Positions 25,452 to 34,013 are shown, numbered from the stretch's first letter. The stretch is 64,000 nt of DNA from Saccharopolyspora montiporae (GCF_015209505.1 NZ_JADEYC010000004.1:1-64000); one strand, 5' to 3'. Notes: generated from the sequence alone by a model not told the origin. Numbers and translations: made by a program.

Positions 25452-26153
25452 GTGCCCGGGTTCTTCCGGGTTGGGGGTGTCCGGTTGTCTTTTCGCGCGC
25501 GCAGCGGCGCGATCGCGGTCGTGGGTGCGGTCGCGTTCGTCGGGATCGCAGGCTGTTCCGGGTGGCCGCCACCACCGGCGTCGGAGCAGGAGAAGGAGAC
25601 GGTGACCGTCCAGCAGCCGCCGCCCCAGCCGCAGGGGGCGGAGGAGGGCGGCGGCGAGTCCGCCGAGCCCGGAGCCGGTTCGGGGGAGGAGTCGGGATCC
25701 GCGGAGGACTCCGGTGCCTCCGAATCGCGGGAGCCGGAAGCGGAGGACGCGATGGCGTGCGCCGCGGACGAGCTGCAGGCGAGCTTGGAGCCGGACAACA
25801 ACCGCGAGGCGTCCGGGTCGCGCACCATGCTCCGGGTGACCAACGTGGGCGGGCGGATGTGCCAGCTGCGCGGCTACGGCGGCATCCAGTTCCTGGACTA
25901 CGAGGGGAATCCGGTGGATACCGCGCTCAACCGCACGGAGTTCAACCCGCCGACGATCACTTTGCAGCAGAGCCAGAGCGCGGGCATGGACCTGACCTGG
26001 GACATCTACCAGGAGCCGTGCGTCGAACCGGAGACGCTGCAGTACACGCCGCCCGGCGATGACGAATCGGCGCAGGCCGTGTGGGGTCTGGGCGCCGTGT
26101 GCCGCGGCGGTCTGGTCGACGCGACCGCCCTCCGCAACATCTGGGGAGGCTGA
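25452..26153 (+). CDS. DUF4232 lipoprotein
   Basis: 233 aa. A signal peptide ends in the lipobox VGIAGC (Cys ~35). A low-complexity Pro/Glu/Gly/Ser linker runs to ~residue 95. The C-terminal DUF4232 domain contains MLRVTNVGGRMCQLRGYGGI and the Cys residues expected for disulfides. DUF4232 proteins are exported, with unknown role. GTG 25452 gives the longest form; TTG 25485, preceded by GGGGG, is an alternative that still leaves a full signal peptide. It lies 29 nt before the amidase-lectin gene on the same strand, so the two may be cotranscribed. Confidence 0.82.
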   Translation: MPGFFRVGGVRLSFRARSGAIAVVGAVAFVGIAGCSGWPPPPASEQEKETVTVQQPPPQPQGAEEGGGESAEPGAGSGEESGSAEDSGASESREPEAEDAMACAADELQASLEPDNNREASGSRTMLRVTNVGGRMCQLRGYGGIQFLDYEGNPVDTALNRTEFNPPTITLQQSQSAGMDLTWDIYQEPCVEPETLQYTPPGDDESAQAVWGLGAVCRGGLVDATALRNIWGG

Positions 26154-26182
26154 AACGACGTGCGAATTCGGGGAGGTCGAGA

Positions 26183-28801
26183 ATGACGCAGCCGCTCGTC
26201 TGGCTGGTCGACGTTCTGCGCGGGGCCGGGCTGAACGTGCACGAAACCGAGGGTTGGCGGGAGCGCGCGGCTGACGGTCAGCCTCCGGAACCGATCGGTG
26301 TCCTCCAGCACCACACGGCGTCATCCAGCACACCGGACGATCCGGTACCCGCCATCGGGACGTGCGTGGACGGTCGTTCGGGTTTGCCCGGGCCGCTGTG
26401 CCAGGCGCTCATCGGCCTCGACGGTTCGATCCACTTGATCGCGGCGGGGCGGGCGAACCACGCGGGTGAGGTCAAGGAATCCGGGCCGCTTCCGGCTGCC
26501 GGGAGCGGGAACGGGATGTACATCGGCTTCGAGTGGGACTACCAGGGCGTAGACCAGCACCCGTCGCCGCACCAGTACGACGCCGCCGTGCGCGCCACGG
26601 CCGCGGTGCTCAGGCACCTCGGGAAGCCGCCGGAGCACACCCGGGGGCACAAGGAGACGTCCACGACGGGGAAGGTCGATCCCGGGCACGTGGACTTGGA
26701 CCGCTTCCGCGCGGATGTCGGTTCGGCGATGGCCCCGCCTCCGCCGAAACCACCCCAGGAGCCGCCGGGTCCGCCACCGCAGCAGCCCGGCCCGCCCCCG
26801 GGGCCGCCACCGGTGCCCGATTCGCCGCCACCGCGGGGCGGCGATCCCGGACCGCCCGACCCGGCTGTCATGCGGGTGGTCTTCCTGGTCGGCAAGCATA
26901 TGAACGTGTCCGACTACCTGATGCTCGCCGCGTTCGAGGCCGGGTTGGTCGAATCCCAGATGTCGAACCTGAACTGGGGTCACAGCTCGTCGCTCGGAGT
27001 TTTCCAGCAGCGGCCGGAGTGGTGGGGCACACCGGAGCAGCTGGTGGACGTGCGCTATGCGGCGACCAAGTTCTTCGAAGCGGCGTTGGAGAAGGAACGG
27101 GAGAACAACCGCCGCAGTGCCGGTGAACTCGCCCAGGACGTGCAGGATTCCGCGCACCCGGGGCGTTACGACCAGCGGGAGCAGGAAGCTCGGCGGTTGA
27201 TCGACGAGACGGCGAAGGCGGTGCACCCACCGGCGCCGCCGCCCGGGCAAGGACAGCCGCCGGGTCCACCGCCGGGGCAAGGTCAGCCACCTGGGCCGCC
27301 ACCGGGAGGGCAGCAACCACCGCCGGGTCCACCGCCGGCGCAAGGTCAGCCACCTGGGCCGCCACCGGGAGGGCCGCAACCACCGCCGGGTCCACCGCCG
27401 GGGCAAGGGCAGCCACCTGGGCCGCCACCGGGAGGGCAGCCACCACCGCCGGGTCCACCGCCGGGGCAAGGTCCGCCACCTGGGCCGCCACCGGGAGGGC
27501 AGCCACCACCGCCGGGTCCACCGCCGGGGCAAGGTCAGCCACCTGGGCCGCCACCGGGAGGGCAGCAACCACCGCCGGGTCCACCACCGGGGCAAGGTCA
27601 GCCACCGAATCACGGTCGGCCTCCGAGCCCGCCGCCAGGGCAAGGTCAACCGCCGGGCCCACCGCCCGGCCAGGGGCAACGACCCGCTCCCGGTCGCCCG
27701 CCCGGCCAGGCCCCGACACCCGGTCCGCCTCCGGGCCAGGGCCAGCAGCCGCCCGGACAGGGCCGGCCGCCCGCGCCGGAGCCGCCGCCTCCGCCGGAGC
27801 CGGTGCGGCCCACCGTGTTCGGCTCACCGGTCATTCCCGGCGCCGACGGCGCGCTCTCGGCGTTCGGCAGCAGCACCATCGGCGAGGTCGTCACCGCGTG
27901 GCAGGTCGCACCGGATGCCGACTGGGTCGGTTGGCTGGGTCTCGGCGGAGAACCCGCGGGCAAGCCGGTCGTGGTCCGCGAGCCCGATGGTGCGTTGTCG
28001 TTGTTCGTGCGGGACACCGAGGACCGGATCGCCACCGCCTCCCGCCCGCGGGACGGCGCCAAGTGGGGAGAGTGGAAACCGTTGGGCGGCACCGTCGCCG
28101 AGGATCCGGTCGTGGTGGTCCGGCCGGACGGTGCGCTGGCCCTGTTCGCGGTGAGCCGGGACGGGAAGCTGGTCACCACGGCGCAGGCCGGCCGGGACGG
28201 GGACTGGACCGAGTGGGACGACCTCGGTGGTGACCTCGCGGGGCGGCCCGCGGTCGCGCTGCGCCCGGACGGCACCGCGTCGGTATTCGCCCGGAACGCG
28301 GACGGCGAGATCGCCGTCACCGAGCAGGGCACCGCCGGTGCCGGGTGGTCCCCGTGGCAGGGACTGGGCGGCAGCATGTCCGCCGACCCGGCGGTGACCA
28401 CGCTGCCGGACGGCACGATCGCGCTGTTCGCGGTCGGCAACGACGAGCAGCTCTACGTGATGTCCCACCCGGGACAGGGCGGGCAGTGGACCGGGCTCGG
28501 CGGTGATGTCGCCGGGACGCCCGCGCTCGCGCTCGGTCGGGAGGGGCGGATCACGGCGCTCGTCCGCACGGAGGGCGGTGCGCTGCGCGCCACTGAGCAG
28601 CAGGTCGCGCACGCCGGGTGGTCGGCGTGGTCGGACCTCGGCGGTGAACTGGCCGGGGATCCGATCGTGGTGAGCCGCGCGAACGGGGCTTGCACGGTGT
28701 TCGGCGTCGCGGAGGACGGCGACATGGTCGTGCTGGAGCAGGACGAACCCGACGGCCAGTGGGGATCGTGGCGCGAGCTGGTCGATTCACTCAAGGCATG
28801 A
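26183..28801 (+). CDS. Modular amidase / lysozyme-like / beta-propeller lectin protein
   Basis: 872 aa. Residues ~1-175: amidase of the PGRP/Amidase_2 type, with the zinc-ligand region LQHHTASSS, GFEWDYQG, and RGHKETSTTGKVDPGHVDL. A Pro-rich linker follows. Residues ~235-320: a lysozyme-like domain common in actinobacterial wall hydrolases, LMLAAFEAGLVESQMSNLNW then SSSLGVFQQRPEWWGTPEQL. Residues ~350-545: Pro/Gly/Gln repeats. Residues ~550-872: seven ~48-residue repeats of the tectonin/PLL-lectin kind (pattern PDGALALFAVSRDGKL...W). No signal peptide is visible, as in phage endolysins. ATG 26183 is preceded by GGGGAGGT. It probably cuts peptidoglycan after binding wall sugars. Target and export route unknown. 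Confidence 0.8.
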   Translation: MTQPLVWLVDVLRGAGLNVHETEGWRERAADGQPPEPIGVLQHHTASSSTPDDPVPAIGTCVDGRSGLPGPLCQALIGLDGSIHLIAAGRANHAGEVKESGPLPAAGSGNGMYIGFEWDYQGVDQHPSPHQYDAAVRATAAVLRHLGKPPEHTRGHKETSTTGKVDPGHVDLDRFRADVGSAMAPPPPKPPQEPPGPPPQQPGPPPGPPPVPDSPPPRGGDPGPPDPAVMRVVFLVGKHMNVSDYLMLAAFEAGLVESQMSNLNWGHSSSLGVFQQRPEWWGTPEQLVDVRYAATKFFEAALEKERENNRRSAGELAQDVQDSAHPGRYDQREQEARRLIDETAKAVHPPAPPPGQGQPPGPPPGQGQPPGPPPGGQQPPPGPPPAQGQPPGPPPGGPQPPPGPPPGQGQPPGPPPGGQPPPPGPPPGQGPPPGPPPGGQPPPPGPPPGQGQPPGPPPGGQQPPPGPPPGQGQPPNHGRPPSPPPGQGQPPGPPPGQGQRPAPGRPPGQAPTPGPPPGQGQQPPGQGRPPAPEPPPPPEPVRPTVFGSPVIPGADGALSAFGSSTIGEVVTAWQVAPDADWVGWLGLGGEPAGKPVVVREPDGALSLFVRDTEDRIATASRPRDGAKWGEWKPLGGTVAEDPVVVVRPDGALALFAVSRDGKLVTTAQAGRDGDWTEWDDLGGDLAGRPAVALRPDGTASVFARNADGEIAVTEQGTAGAGWSPWQGLGGSMSADPAVTTLPDGTIALFAVGNDEQLYVMSHPGQGGQWTGLGGDVAGTPALALGREGRITALVRTEGGALRATEQQVAHAGWSAWSDLGGELAGDPIVVSRANGACTVFGVAEDGDMVVLEQDEPDGQWGSWRELVDSLKA
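27242..27660 (+). repeat. In-frame 63-bp tandem repeat encoding a Pro/Gly linker
   Basis: About six imperfect copies of a 63-bp unit coding for 21 residues of the pattern GPPPGQGQPPGPPPGGQQPP. Units differ by silent changes and by Q/P swaps. All lengths are multiples of three, so copy-number change would only lengthen or shorten the linker between the wall-lytic domains and the propeller. Confidence 0.85.
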
Positions 28802-28919
28802 CGACCCGGTGGGTGCCCGATGTGTCCGGGCATCCACCGGTTCCCACGCAACTGGCTGTCCGATGTGGACGAACGATGCGGGCCGCCGCGGCGCGACTCC
28901 CGACTCCCGGGGCGGATCC

Positions 28920-29237
28920 TCACGTCTCGGCGGGCGTGGCTGCGTCGGCGTTGAACCACACCAGGCGCGCGCGGATGTGCTCGCCCCGGGCGAAGCCGCG
29001 CAGGGCTCTTTCCGGCGTTGACAGGCTCATGCGCAGTCCGCTGTCTACGCCGACGACCTCCGCGCGATCGTCGAACGCGAGGCCCCACGCCGCGATCCTG
29101 CCGTCGATGCGTTCGCCGTACTCCTGCACCACGGCGAACACGAGAGGCGCGAAGTCGGCGACCATCCCCTCCAACAACGCGGCGAACTCCTCCTCGCACA
29201 GCGGCGCAGTTCCGGAAGGGGTGTGCGCTGTGGCCAT
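28920..29237 (-). CDS. Small conserved protein beside the XRE/DUF397 module
   Basis: 105 aa, ATG at 29237 with AGAGGGA upstream. The C-terminal half (SLSTPERALRGFARGEHIRARLVWFN) resembles short proteins of unknown function often next to DUF397 and XRE genes in actinomycetes. Acidic N-terminal half, no signal peptide. It diverges from the XRE regulator, with an inverted repeat (29324-29347) between. Possible role as part of the same regulatory module. No catalytic motif was seen. Confidence 0.7.
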   Translation of the reverse strand: MATAHTPSGTAPLCEEEFAALLEGMVADFAPLVFAVVQEYGERIDGRIAAWGLAFDDRAEVVGVDSGLRMSLSTPERALRGFARGEHIRARLVWFNADAATPAET

Positions 29238-29323
29238 GTTCGTCCCTCTTTCTGAGTGTGGGGCTTACCGGCGATGGGTGCCGTTGGTCATTGGGGCGGT
29301 CGACCAGCTGATGTGCGGTGTTC

Positions 29324-29347
29324 GGTAAGTCTAAATTTTGAGTTACC
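29324..29347. promoter_or_regulatory. Inverted repeat between the small protein and the XRE regulator
   Basis: GGTAAGTC-TAAATTTT-GAGTTACC: 8-bp arms with one mismatch around an AT-rich centre. It lies in the intergenic strip serving both divergent genes, 127 bp before the XRE start. Candidate XRE operator. Confidence 0.5.
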
Positions 29348-29473
29348 AAGAGCGTGATAGCTTGATCGAATGATCTTGGGGTCGGCTTCTTGCGTCCCGC
29401 GGGGCTACTGCGGCAAGACCGCGCTGCTGGCGTATGACGCGGCAGGATGCGGGGATGACGGGAGGCGATGGGC

Positions 29474-30343
29474 ATGACGGACACTCCGATGAGTCCCACG
29501 GTGTGGCGCCGTTGGTTGGCATTCGAGCTGACCAGGCTTCGCCGCGTTGCGGGTCTGGAGCAGAAGGACGTGGCCAAAGCGCTGCGGTGCACCGTGACGA
29601 AGGTGTCCTACATCGAGAACGCGGAACGCCCGGTCGTGCTGCGAGATCTCGATGAAGTGCTGCTGGGGCTGTATGGGGTGCCGGAGGATCGCTGGTCGTC
29701 CTACCTGCAAGCCGCGAAAAAATCCCGACAGAAGGGCTGGTGGGAGCGTTATAGCGCTGACGCGCTGCCCGAGTGGCTGTCGCTGTACATCGGTTTGGAG
29801 CAGGGCGCGGAACAGTTGCGGGTTTACGACGCCCAGCTCATCACCGGGGTCTTGCAGACCGAGGACTACGCCCAGGCGATCGTCCGGCGTGGGACGGCTG
29901 AGCTGACCGAGGAGCAGATTTCCCGCCGCGTCGAGTTCCGCAGCTCACGCCGCGCAGTGCTGACGCGGGAACTCGATCCGCTTCGACTGTGGGTTGTCCT
30001 GGACGAGGCAGTGCTGCGGCGAGTGGTCGGCAACCGGGCCGTCATGCGCGATCAGCTTCAGCACCTCGCCGACGTCGCTGATCAGGCCAAGGTCACGTTG
30101 CAGGTTTTCCCGTTCGAGCACGGGGCGCATCCCGGCATGCAGGGGCCGTTCACAATCTTGGACTTCCCGTGGCCGACTGATCCCGGTGTGGTTTACATCG
30201 AGCACCGCTCCGGCGCCGTCTACTTGGAGACTCCTGCCGAGATTAAGGATCACACCGTTGCTTTTGAGCATCTGTGCGCCCATGCTCTTCCCCCGGACGA
30301 ATCGGTCGCACTGATCCGTGACATCGCAAGGGAGTATCAGTGA
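29474..30343 (+). CDS. XRE-family regulator with DUF5753 domain
   Basis: 289 aa. Helix-turn-helix at ~residues 12-65 (LTRLRRVAGLEQKDVAKALR, then VTKVSYIENAERP). The C-terminal DUF5753 domain includes YDAQLITGVLQTEDYAQAI and the acidic VLDEAVLRRVVG. This type is paired with DUF397 proteins across filamentous actinomycetes, where such pairs affect development and antibiotic output. ATG 29474 is chosen since GGGAGG ends 8 nt before it; an upstream ATG at 29468 is too close. Its stop overlaps the DUF397 start by 4 nt (GTGA). Confidence 0.92.
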   Translation: MTDTPMSPTVWRRWLAFELTRLRRVAGLEQKDVAKALRCTVTKVSYIENAERPVVLRDLDEVLLGLYGVPEDRWSSYLQAAKKSRQKGWWERYSADALPEWLSLYIGLEQGAEQLRVYDAQLITGVLQTEDYAQAIVRRGTAELTEEQISRRVEFRSSRRAVLTRELDPLRLWVVLDEAVLRRVVGNRAVMRDQLQHLADVADQAKVTLQVFPFEHGAHPGMQGPFTILDFPWPTDPGVVYIEHRSGAVYLETPAEIKDHTVAFEHLCAHALPPDESVALIRDIAREYQ

Positions 30344-30582
30344 CCAACTTTCCGCAGTCGCACGTCACCGCGGGTGAGCTGGACAACGCCACGTGGCGGA
30401 AGTCCAGCTTCAGCAACGATCAGGGTCAATGCGTCGAGGTCGCTCCGTTGGCGGATGGTTCGATCGCGGTGCGCAACAGCAACCGCCCCGACGCCGGGGT
30501 CGTGCTGTTCACCGGTGCTGAGATGGCGGCGTGGATCGAGGGCTGTCGGGCCGGCGAGTTCGACGACCTCGCCGGAGCGTGA
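30340..30582 (+). CDS. DUF397 protein
   Basis: 80 aa. Diagnostic motifs: WRKSSFSNDQGQCVEVAPL and VRNSNRPDAGVVLFTGAEMA. DUF397 proteins are small partners, or targets, of adjacent XRE-DUF5753 regulators; some act as toxin-like or antagonist components. The GTG start overlaps the XRE stop, so translation is coupled. The following gene is convergent. Confidence 0.93.
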   Translation: MTNFPQSHVTAGELDNATWRKSSFSNDQGQCVEVAPLADGSIAVRNSNRPDAGVVLFTGAEMAAWIEGCRAGEFDDLAGA

Positions 30583-30655
30583 CGCCTGCGCGCGCCCGGA
30601 GGCTCTCCGCGGCCGGGGGAGCCGGAACCGATATCTAGTCCGGTGTGGACGGACA

Positions 30656-31105
30656 TCACCGGTGCGGTGCTGGTGCCCGGCGGTGGGCGCGGATCGACTC
30701 GGTGATCAGCGGGATCTGCCAGAACAGCTGCGCGATACCGATCGTCGCGGCGACCCGGCCTTTCGGCCACCAGTCGACGGCCAGCTGGACCTTGGCGGGC
30801 AGGACGGCGACGAAGAACCCGCAGGCCAGCGCCGCCGAGGTCCGCCGGGTGCGCGAGACGCTCAGCCCGGCGCCGATGCCCAGCGCCGCGATGCCGGACA
30901 CCCGGGTGTAGGTGCGTGCCGGTCCGGGCAGCTGCGCCGGGATGATGCCGTCGAAGAACCGGGGCACGGCGAAGTGCAGGGTCCCGCCGGTGAGCAGGAC
31001 CGCGGCCAGCCGCAGTGCCGGGGTCTGGTCCGCGGCACCGGGATCCACCTCGCGCTCGTCCACCGCTGCAGTGTCCCGCCGCGTGCCCGCGCCGACCAGC
31101 CCCAC
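30656..31105 (-). CDS. DoxX-like membrane protein
   Basis: 149 aa. Four hydrophobic segments and the motif LHFAVPRFFDGIIPAQLPG followed by LPAKVQLAVDWW are typical of the DoxX-like membrane family. Its role in actinobacteria is unclear; relatives associate with redox or exported-protein complexes. GTG 31105 gives the longest form and leaves only 14 nt after the upstream siderophore-binding gene, so the two are probably cotranscribed. A shorter GTG start at VDEREVD is possible. Confidence 0.78.
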   Translation of the reverse strand: MGLVGAGTRRDTAAVDEREVDPGAADQTPALRLAAVLLTGGTLHFAVPRFFDGIIPAQLPGPARTYTRVSGIAALGIGAGLSVSRTRRTSAALACGFFVAVLPAKVQLAVDWWPKGRVAATIGIAQLFWQIPLITESIRAHRRAPAPHR

Positions 31106-31119
31106 CTGCAGCGCTGCGG

Positions 31120-32133
31120 TCAGCGGGCGGCTTCGACGAGCTTCGGGGTCAGCCGGTCGAGCACGAACGGGATGCTGGAGACGGTCGCCGAGCCCAGCGC
31201 CATGGTCAGGTCGTAGTCGTCCAGCAGCACCAGCGAGCCGCGGCGGGCGGCGGGCAGGTTCATCAGCAGCTCGTCGTTGCGGACGGCTTCCACGTCGGTC
31301 GGCTGCGCGGTGGTCACCACGACCACGTCGGCGTCCAGCAGCCCGACCTGCTCCTTGCTGATCTTGACGTTGAACTTGCCCTCGTCATCGAGGTCGGCGA
31401 TCGAGGGGGACAGCCGCATGCCCAGCTGCTCCAGCAGCACGGTCCGCGCGTCCTTCTTGCTGTACGCGGCGTAGGTGCCTGCCGAGTCGGTGCGCACCAC
31501 GACGTGCGTCTTGCCGTCCAGCTGCGGGCTCTCCCGGCGGGTGCGGTCGATCTTGCCCTGGGTGTCGGCGATGAGTCGCTCGGCCTCGGCCCGCTTGCCC
31601 ACGGCGCGGCCGATCGTCTCGGCCTGCACCCGCCAGTCCACGCCGTAGTCGATGGATTCCGGCGGCTGCGCGACGACGGGGCCGAAGCTCTCCAGCCGGT
31701 TGTACTGCTCCTGGGTCAGTGCGCTCTGCACCGCGGTGACCACGTCCGGAGCCAGCGCGATGATGCTCTCCACGTTGACTTCGGTGCCGAGCACCTCCGG
31801 GCGCTGCCCGTCGAGCCGCCGCTGCGCCCACGGGCCGACACCGCTGCTCCACGGGCCCCACTTGGTCAGCCCGGCCGGGATGATGCCCAGGGCCAGCAGC
31901 ACGTCGTGGTCGGTGATGCCGAGGCTGACGACGCGCTCGGGAGCGCGGTCGATCTCCGCGGTGCCGAACCGGTTCGGGACGCTGACCGGGAATCCGGGAC
32001 CGGAGGGCCCGTCCGGGCCCGCGCCCTGCCCGCCGCCGGAGCACGCCGCCAGGCCTGCCGCGATCAGTCCGGTGGCACCGGCCAGGAAGCTCCGGCGGCC
32101 GAGCCGGGAGCCAGCTGCTGGAAGAAGATCCAT
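31120..32133 (-). CDS. Iron-siderophore ABC transporter substrate-binding lipoprotein
   Basis: 337 aa. The signal is of Tat lipoprotein type: GRRSFLAGATGLIAAGLAAC with lipobox Cys at 31. The mature protein is a periplasmic-binding-protein domain of the FepB/FecB kind: RVVSLGITDHDVLLALGIIP, then LAPDVVTAV. It captures ferric siderophore for an ABC importer. A ribosome binding site, AAGGA, precedes the ATG at 32133. An IdeR/DmdR-type box at 32176-32194 indicates repression when iron is sufficient. The permease and ATPase genes are not in the window, so the importer is encoded elsewhere. Confidence 0.92.
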   Translation of the reverse strand: MDLLPAAGSRLGRRSFLAGATGLIAAGLAACSGGGQGAGPDGPSGPGFPVSVPNRFGTAEIDRAPERVVSLGITDHDVLLALGIIPAGLTKWGPWSSGVGPWAQRRLDGQRPEVLGTEVNVESIIALAPDVVTAVQSALTQEQYNRLESFGPVVAQPPESIDYGVDWRVQAETIGRAVGKRAEAERLIADTQGKIDRTRRESPQLDGKTHVVVRTDSAGTYAAYSKKDARTVLLEQLGMRLSPSIADLDDEGKFNVKISKEQVGLLDADVVVVTTAQPTDVEAVRNDELLMNLPAARRGSLVLLDDYDLTMALGSATVSSIPFVLDRLTPKLVEAAR

Positions 32134-32175
32134 CACCGCATCCTTCTGTTCCGGGTCGGGCGAGGCCCCGAGTGC

Positions 32176-32194
32176 GCAAGCAAGGCTAACCTAA
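32176..32194. promoter_or_regulatory. IdeR/DmdR iron box
   Basis: GCAAGCAAGGCTAACCTAA matches the palindromic consensus TTAGGTTAGGCTAACCTAA at 14 of 19 positions; the half AGGCTAACCTAA is perfect. It lies 43 bp before the siderophore-binding lipoprotein start, where an iron-dependent repressor would block transcription. Confidence 0.8.
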
Positions 32195-32330
32195 CTCACC
32201 CGTTCAGGGGAGGGGGATCGCGCTGCCGGGCCCCGCTCGTGCTGCGGATCACGTCCACCGCTCGTGCGGCGTATCCTGGGCGGAAGCGCAGGCGCACGAC
32301 GCGGGTCGGCCCGCGGGATCGGGAGTCGCC

Positions 32331-32546
32331 ATGAACGATGATGACGTTTTCGCCCGGCGCTGGGTGCTCTCCGAGGACGAGCTGCTGCGGATGCTGTGGC
32401 GCAGCCACGCAGGGGAGAACCCCGATGTGCTGCTGCTGGAACTCTACGCGGAGCGGTCGCAGGGCAGGCGCAACCCGGGGCCGTTCGCCGCCCGCTCGAC
32501 CCGGCCGCGCCAGCCGCGCCACCTCCGGCACCGGACCGCCCGCTGA
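32331..32546 (+). CDS. Small hypothetical protein, 71 aa
   Basis: The first 45 residues (MNDDDVFARRWVLSEDELLR, then MLWRSHAGENPDVLLLELYA) look like a folded acidic helical domain, and the tail is Arg/Pro-rich. GGGAG lies ~8 nt before the ATG. Similar short proteins with an LWR...GE.PD pattern occur in actinomycetes. Divergent from the iron lipoprotein and thus possibly sharing its control region. Function unknown. Confidence 0.6.
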   Translation: MNDDDVFARRWVLSEDELLRMLWRSHAGENPDVLLLELYAERSQGRRNPGPFAARSTRPRQPRHLRHRTAR

Positions 32547-32622
32547 CCGCACACTGCCGGAGGCCGGGCACTCCGCGCCGCGCTGTGCCACCGGACCTCT
32601 AGGCAGACCGTAGGGTTCCGGT

Positions 32623-33939
32623 GTGATGCGTGAGCCAGTTCAGCCGGATGATTCTTACCTGCGGTCGGTCGAGGCGGCCACCGCGCGCGCCGTGGCCGAG
32701 GCCGAGCCGCTCAGCTCGGAGCACGCCGGAGCCGGGAGCGACCTGCTGGCCCGTGCCGAGCGGGCGGTGCAGCGCAACGCGGAACCGCTCGTGGCGCTGA
32801 GCCGGGACCTGCACGCGCACCCGGAGGAGGCGTTCGTCGAGCACCGCTCCGCCGCGGCCGCCGCAGACCTGCTGCGCGGGGGCGGATTCGAGGTGCAGCA
32901 GGGCGTCGGTGGGCTGGACACCGCCCTGCTGGCCCGGGCCGGTTCCGGGCACCCGCACGTGGCGGTGCTGGCCGAGTACGACGCGCTGCCGGGCGTCGGG
33001 CACGCCTGCGGGCACAACATCATCTGCACCGCCGGGCTCGGCGGGTTCCTGGGGGCCGCCGAGGTGGTGGGCGACACCGGGGGCGCGGTCAGCCTCATCG
33101 GCACGCCCGCCGAAGAGGGCGGCGGCGGCAAGGAACTGCTCGCCCGGGCAGGCGTGTTCGACGACGTGGACGCCGTGGTGATGCTGCACCCGTTTTCGCA
33201 CGACATCGCCGCGCACCCGTTCATGGGCCGGCGCCAGGTGGAGGTGGTCTTCCACGGCGTCGCCGCGCACGCCGCCGCCCAGCCGTTCATGGGGCGCAAC
33301 GCGTTGGACGCGGTGGTGGCCACGTATCAGGGCGTGGCCGCGTTGCGCCAGCACATGCCGTCCACGGACCGGGTGCACGGGATCATCACCGACGGCGGCA
33401 AGCGCGCCAACGTCGTCCCGGACCGCGCCGCGGCGGTGTTCTACGTGCGCTCGCACGAGCCGGACTCGCTGCGCGACCTCGCCGGACGCGTCGAGGCCAT
33501 CGCCGAGGGGGCCGCCACGATGACCGGCTGCGGGCTGGAGCTGGTGTGGGACAGCAGCCCCGCCTACCTGCCGATCCGGCACAACCGCGCCCTCGCCGCC
33601 CGGTGGGCGGAGCATCAGGCCGGGCGCGGGCGCACCTCGCTGCCGCACGGCGTCGTGCCCGACTACCTCACCGGCTCCACCGACCTCGGCAACCTCAGCT
33701 ACCGGATGCCCGCCGTGCACGCCATGATCGGGCTCGGTGACGAACGGCTCTCGCTGCACACCGCGGATTTCGCCACCGCGGCCGGCGGCGGTGCGGGCGA
33801 TCGCGCGGTGTTGGACGGTGCGGTCGGGCTCGCCGGGACCGCGGTCGACTACCTCGCCGATCCGCAGCTGCGCGAGGCGGTGCACGCCGAGTTCGCGCAG
33901 GCAGGCGGCGCGCTGGACGTGGCGGATTTCTTCGGCTGA
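32623..33939 (+). CDS. M20-family amidohydrolase (AbgB/hippurate hydrolase type)
   Basis: 438 aa. Metal-ligand motifs: LAEYDALPGVGHACGHN (His/Asp), the Glu pair in GTPAEEGGGGK, and LHPF with a downstream His. A dimerisation domain at ~residues 200-310 contains HGVAAHAAAQPFMGRNALDA. It splits amide bonds such as N-acyl or aminobenzoyl-amino acids. A TAGGGT -10 (32611-32616) ends 6 nt before the GTG at 32623, which suggests a leaderless transcript; ATG at 32626 is equally possible. Substrate unknown. Confidence 0.9.
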   Translation: MMREPVQPDDSYLRSVEAATARAVAEAEPLSSEHAGAGSDLLARAERAVQRNAEPLVALSRDLHAHPEEAFVEHRSAAAAADLLRGGGFEVQQGVGGLDTALLARAGSGHPHVAVLAEYDALPGVGHACGHNIICTAGLGGFLGAAEVVGDTGGAVSLIGTPAEEGGGGKELLARAGVFDDVDAVVMLHPFSHDIAAHPFMGRRQVEVVFHGVAAHAAAQPFMGRNALDAVVATYQGVAALRQHMPSTDRVHGIITDGGKRANVVPDRAAAVFYVRSHEPDSLRDLAGRVEAIAEGAATMTGCGLELVWDSSPAYLPIRHNRALAARWAEHQAGRGRTSLPHGVVPDYLTGSTDLGNLSYRMPAVHAMIGLGDERLSLHTADFATAAGGGAGDRAVLDGAVGLAGTAVDYLADPQLREAVHAEFAQAGGALDVADFFG

Positions 33940-34013
33940 ATCCGGTCGGCGGGGGCGGGGACACGCGCCCGTAGGCTGGACGCGTCCCCGCCCCCGACCC
34001 GCGAGAACCTGCC

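Noticed and set aside
27242-27660. Noncoding minisatellite or CRISPR
   Set aside because: All units are multiples of three and continue the frame of the amidase-lectin gene, so it is a coding linker repeat.
26183-28801. Prophage endolysin
   Set aside because: The amidase resembles phage enzymes, but no holin, tail, integrase or other phage gene lies near, and the C-terminal lectin is not typical of phage lysins.
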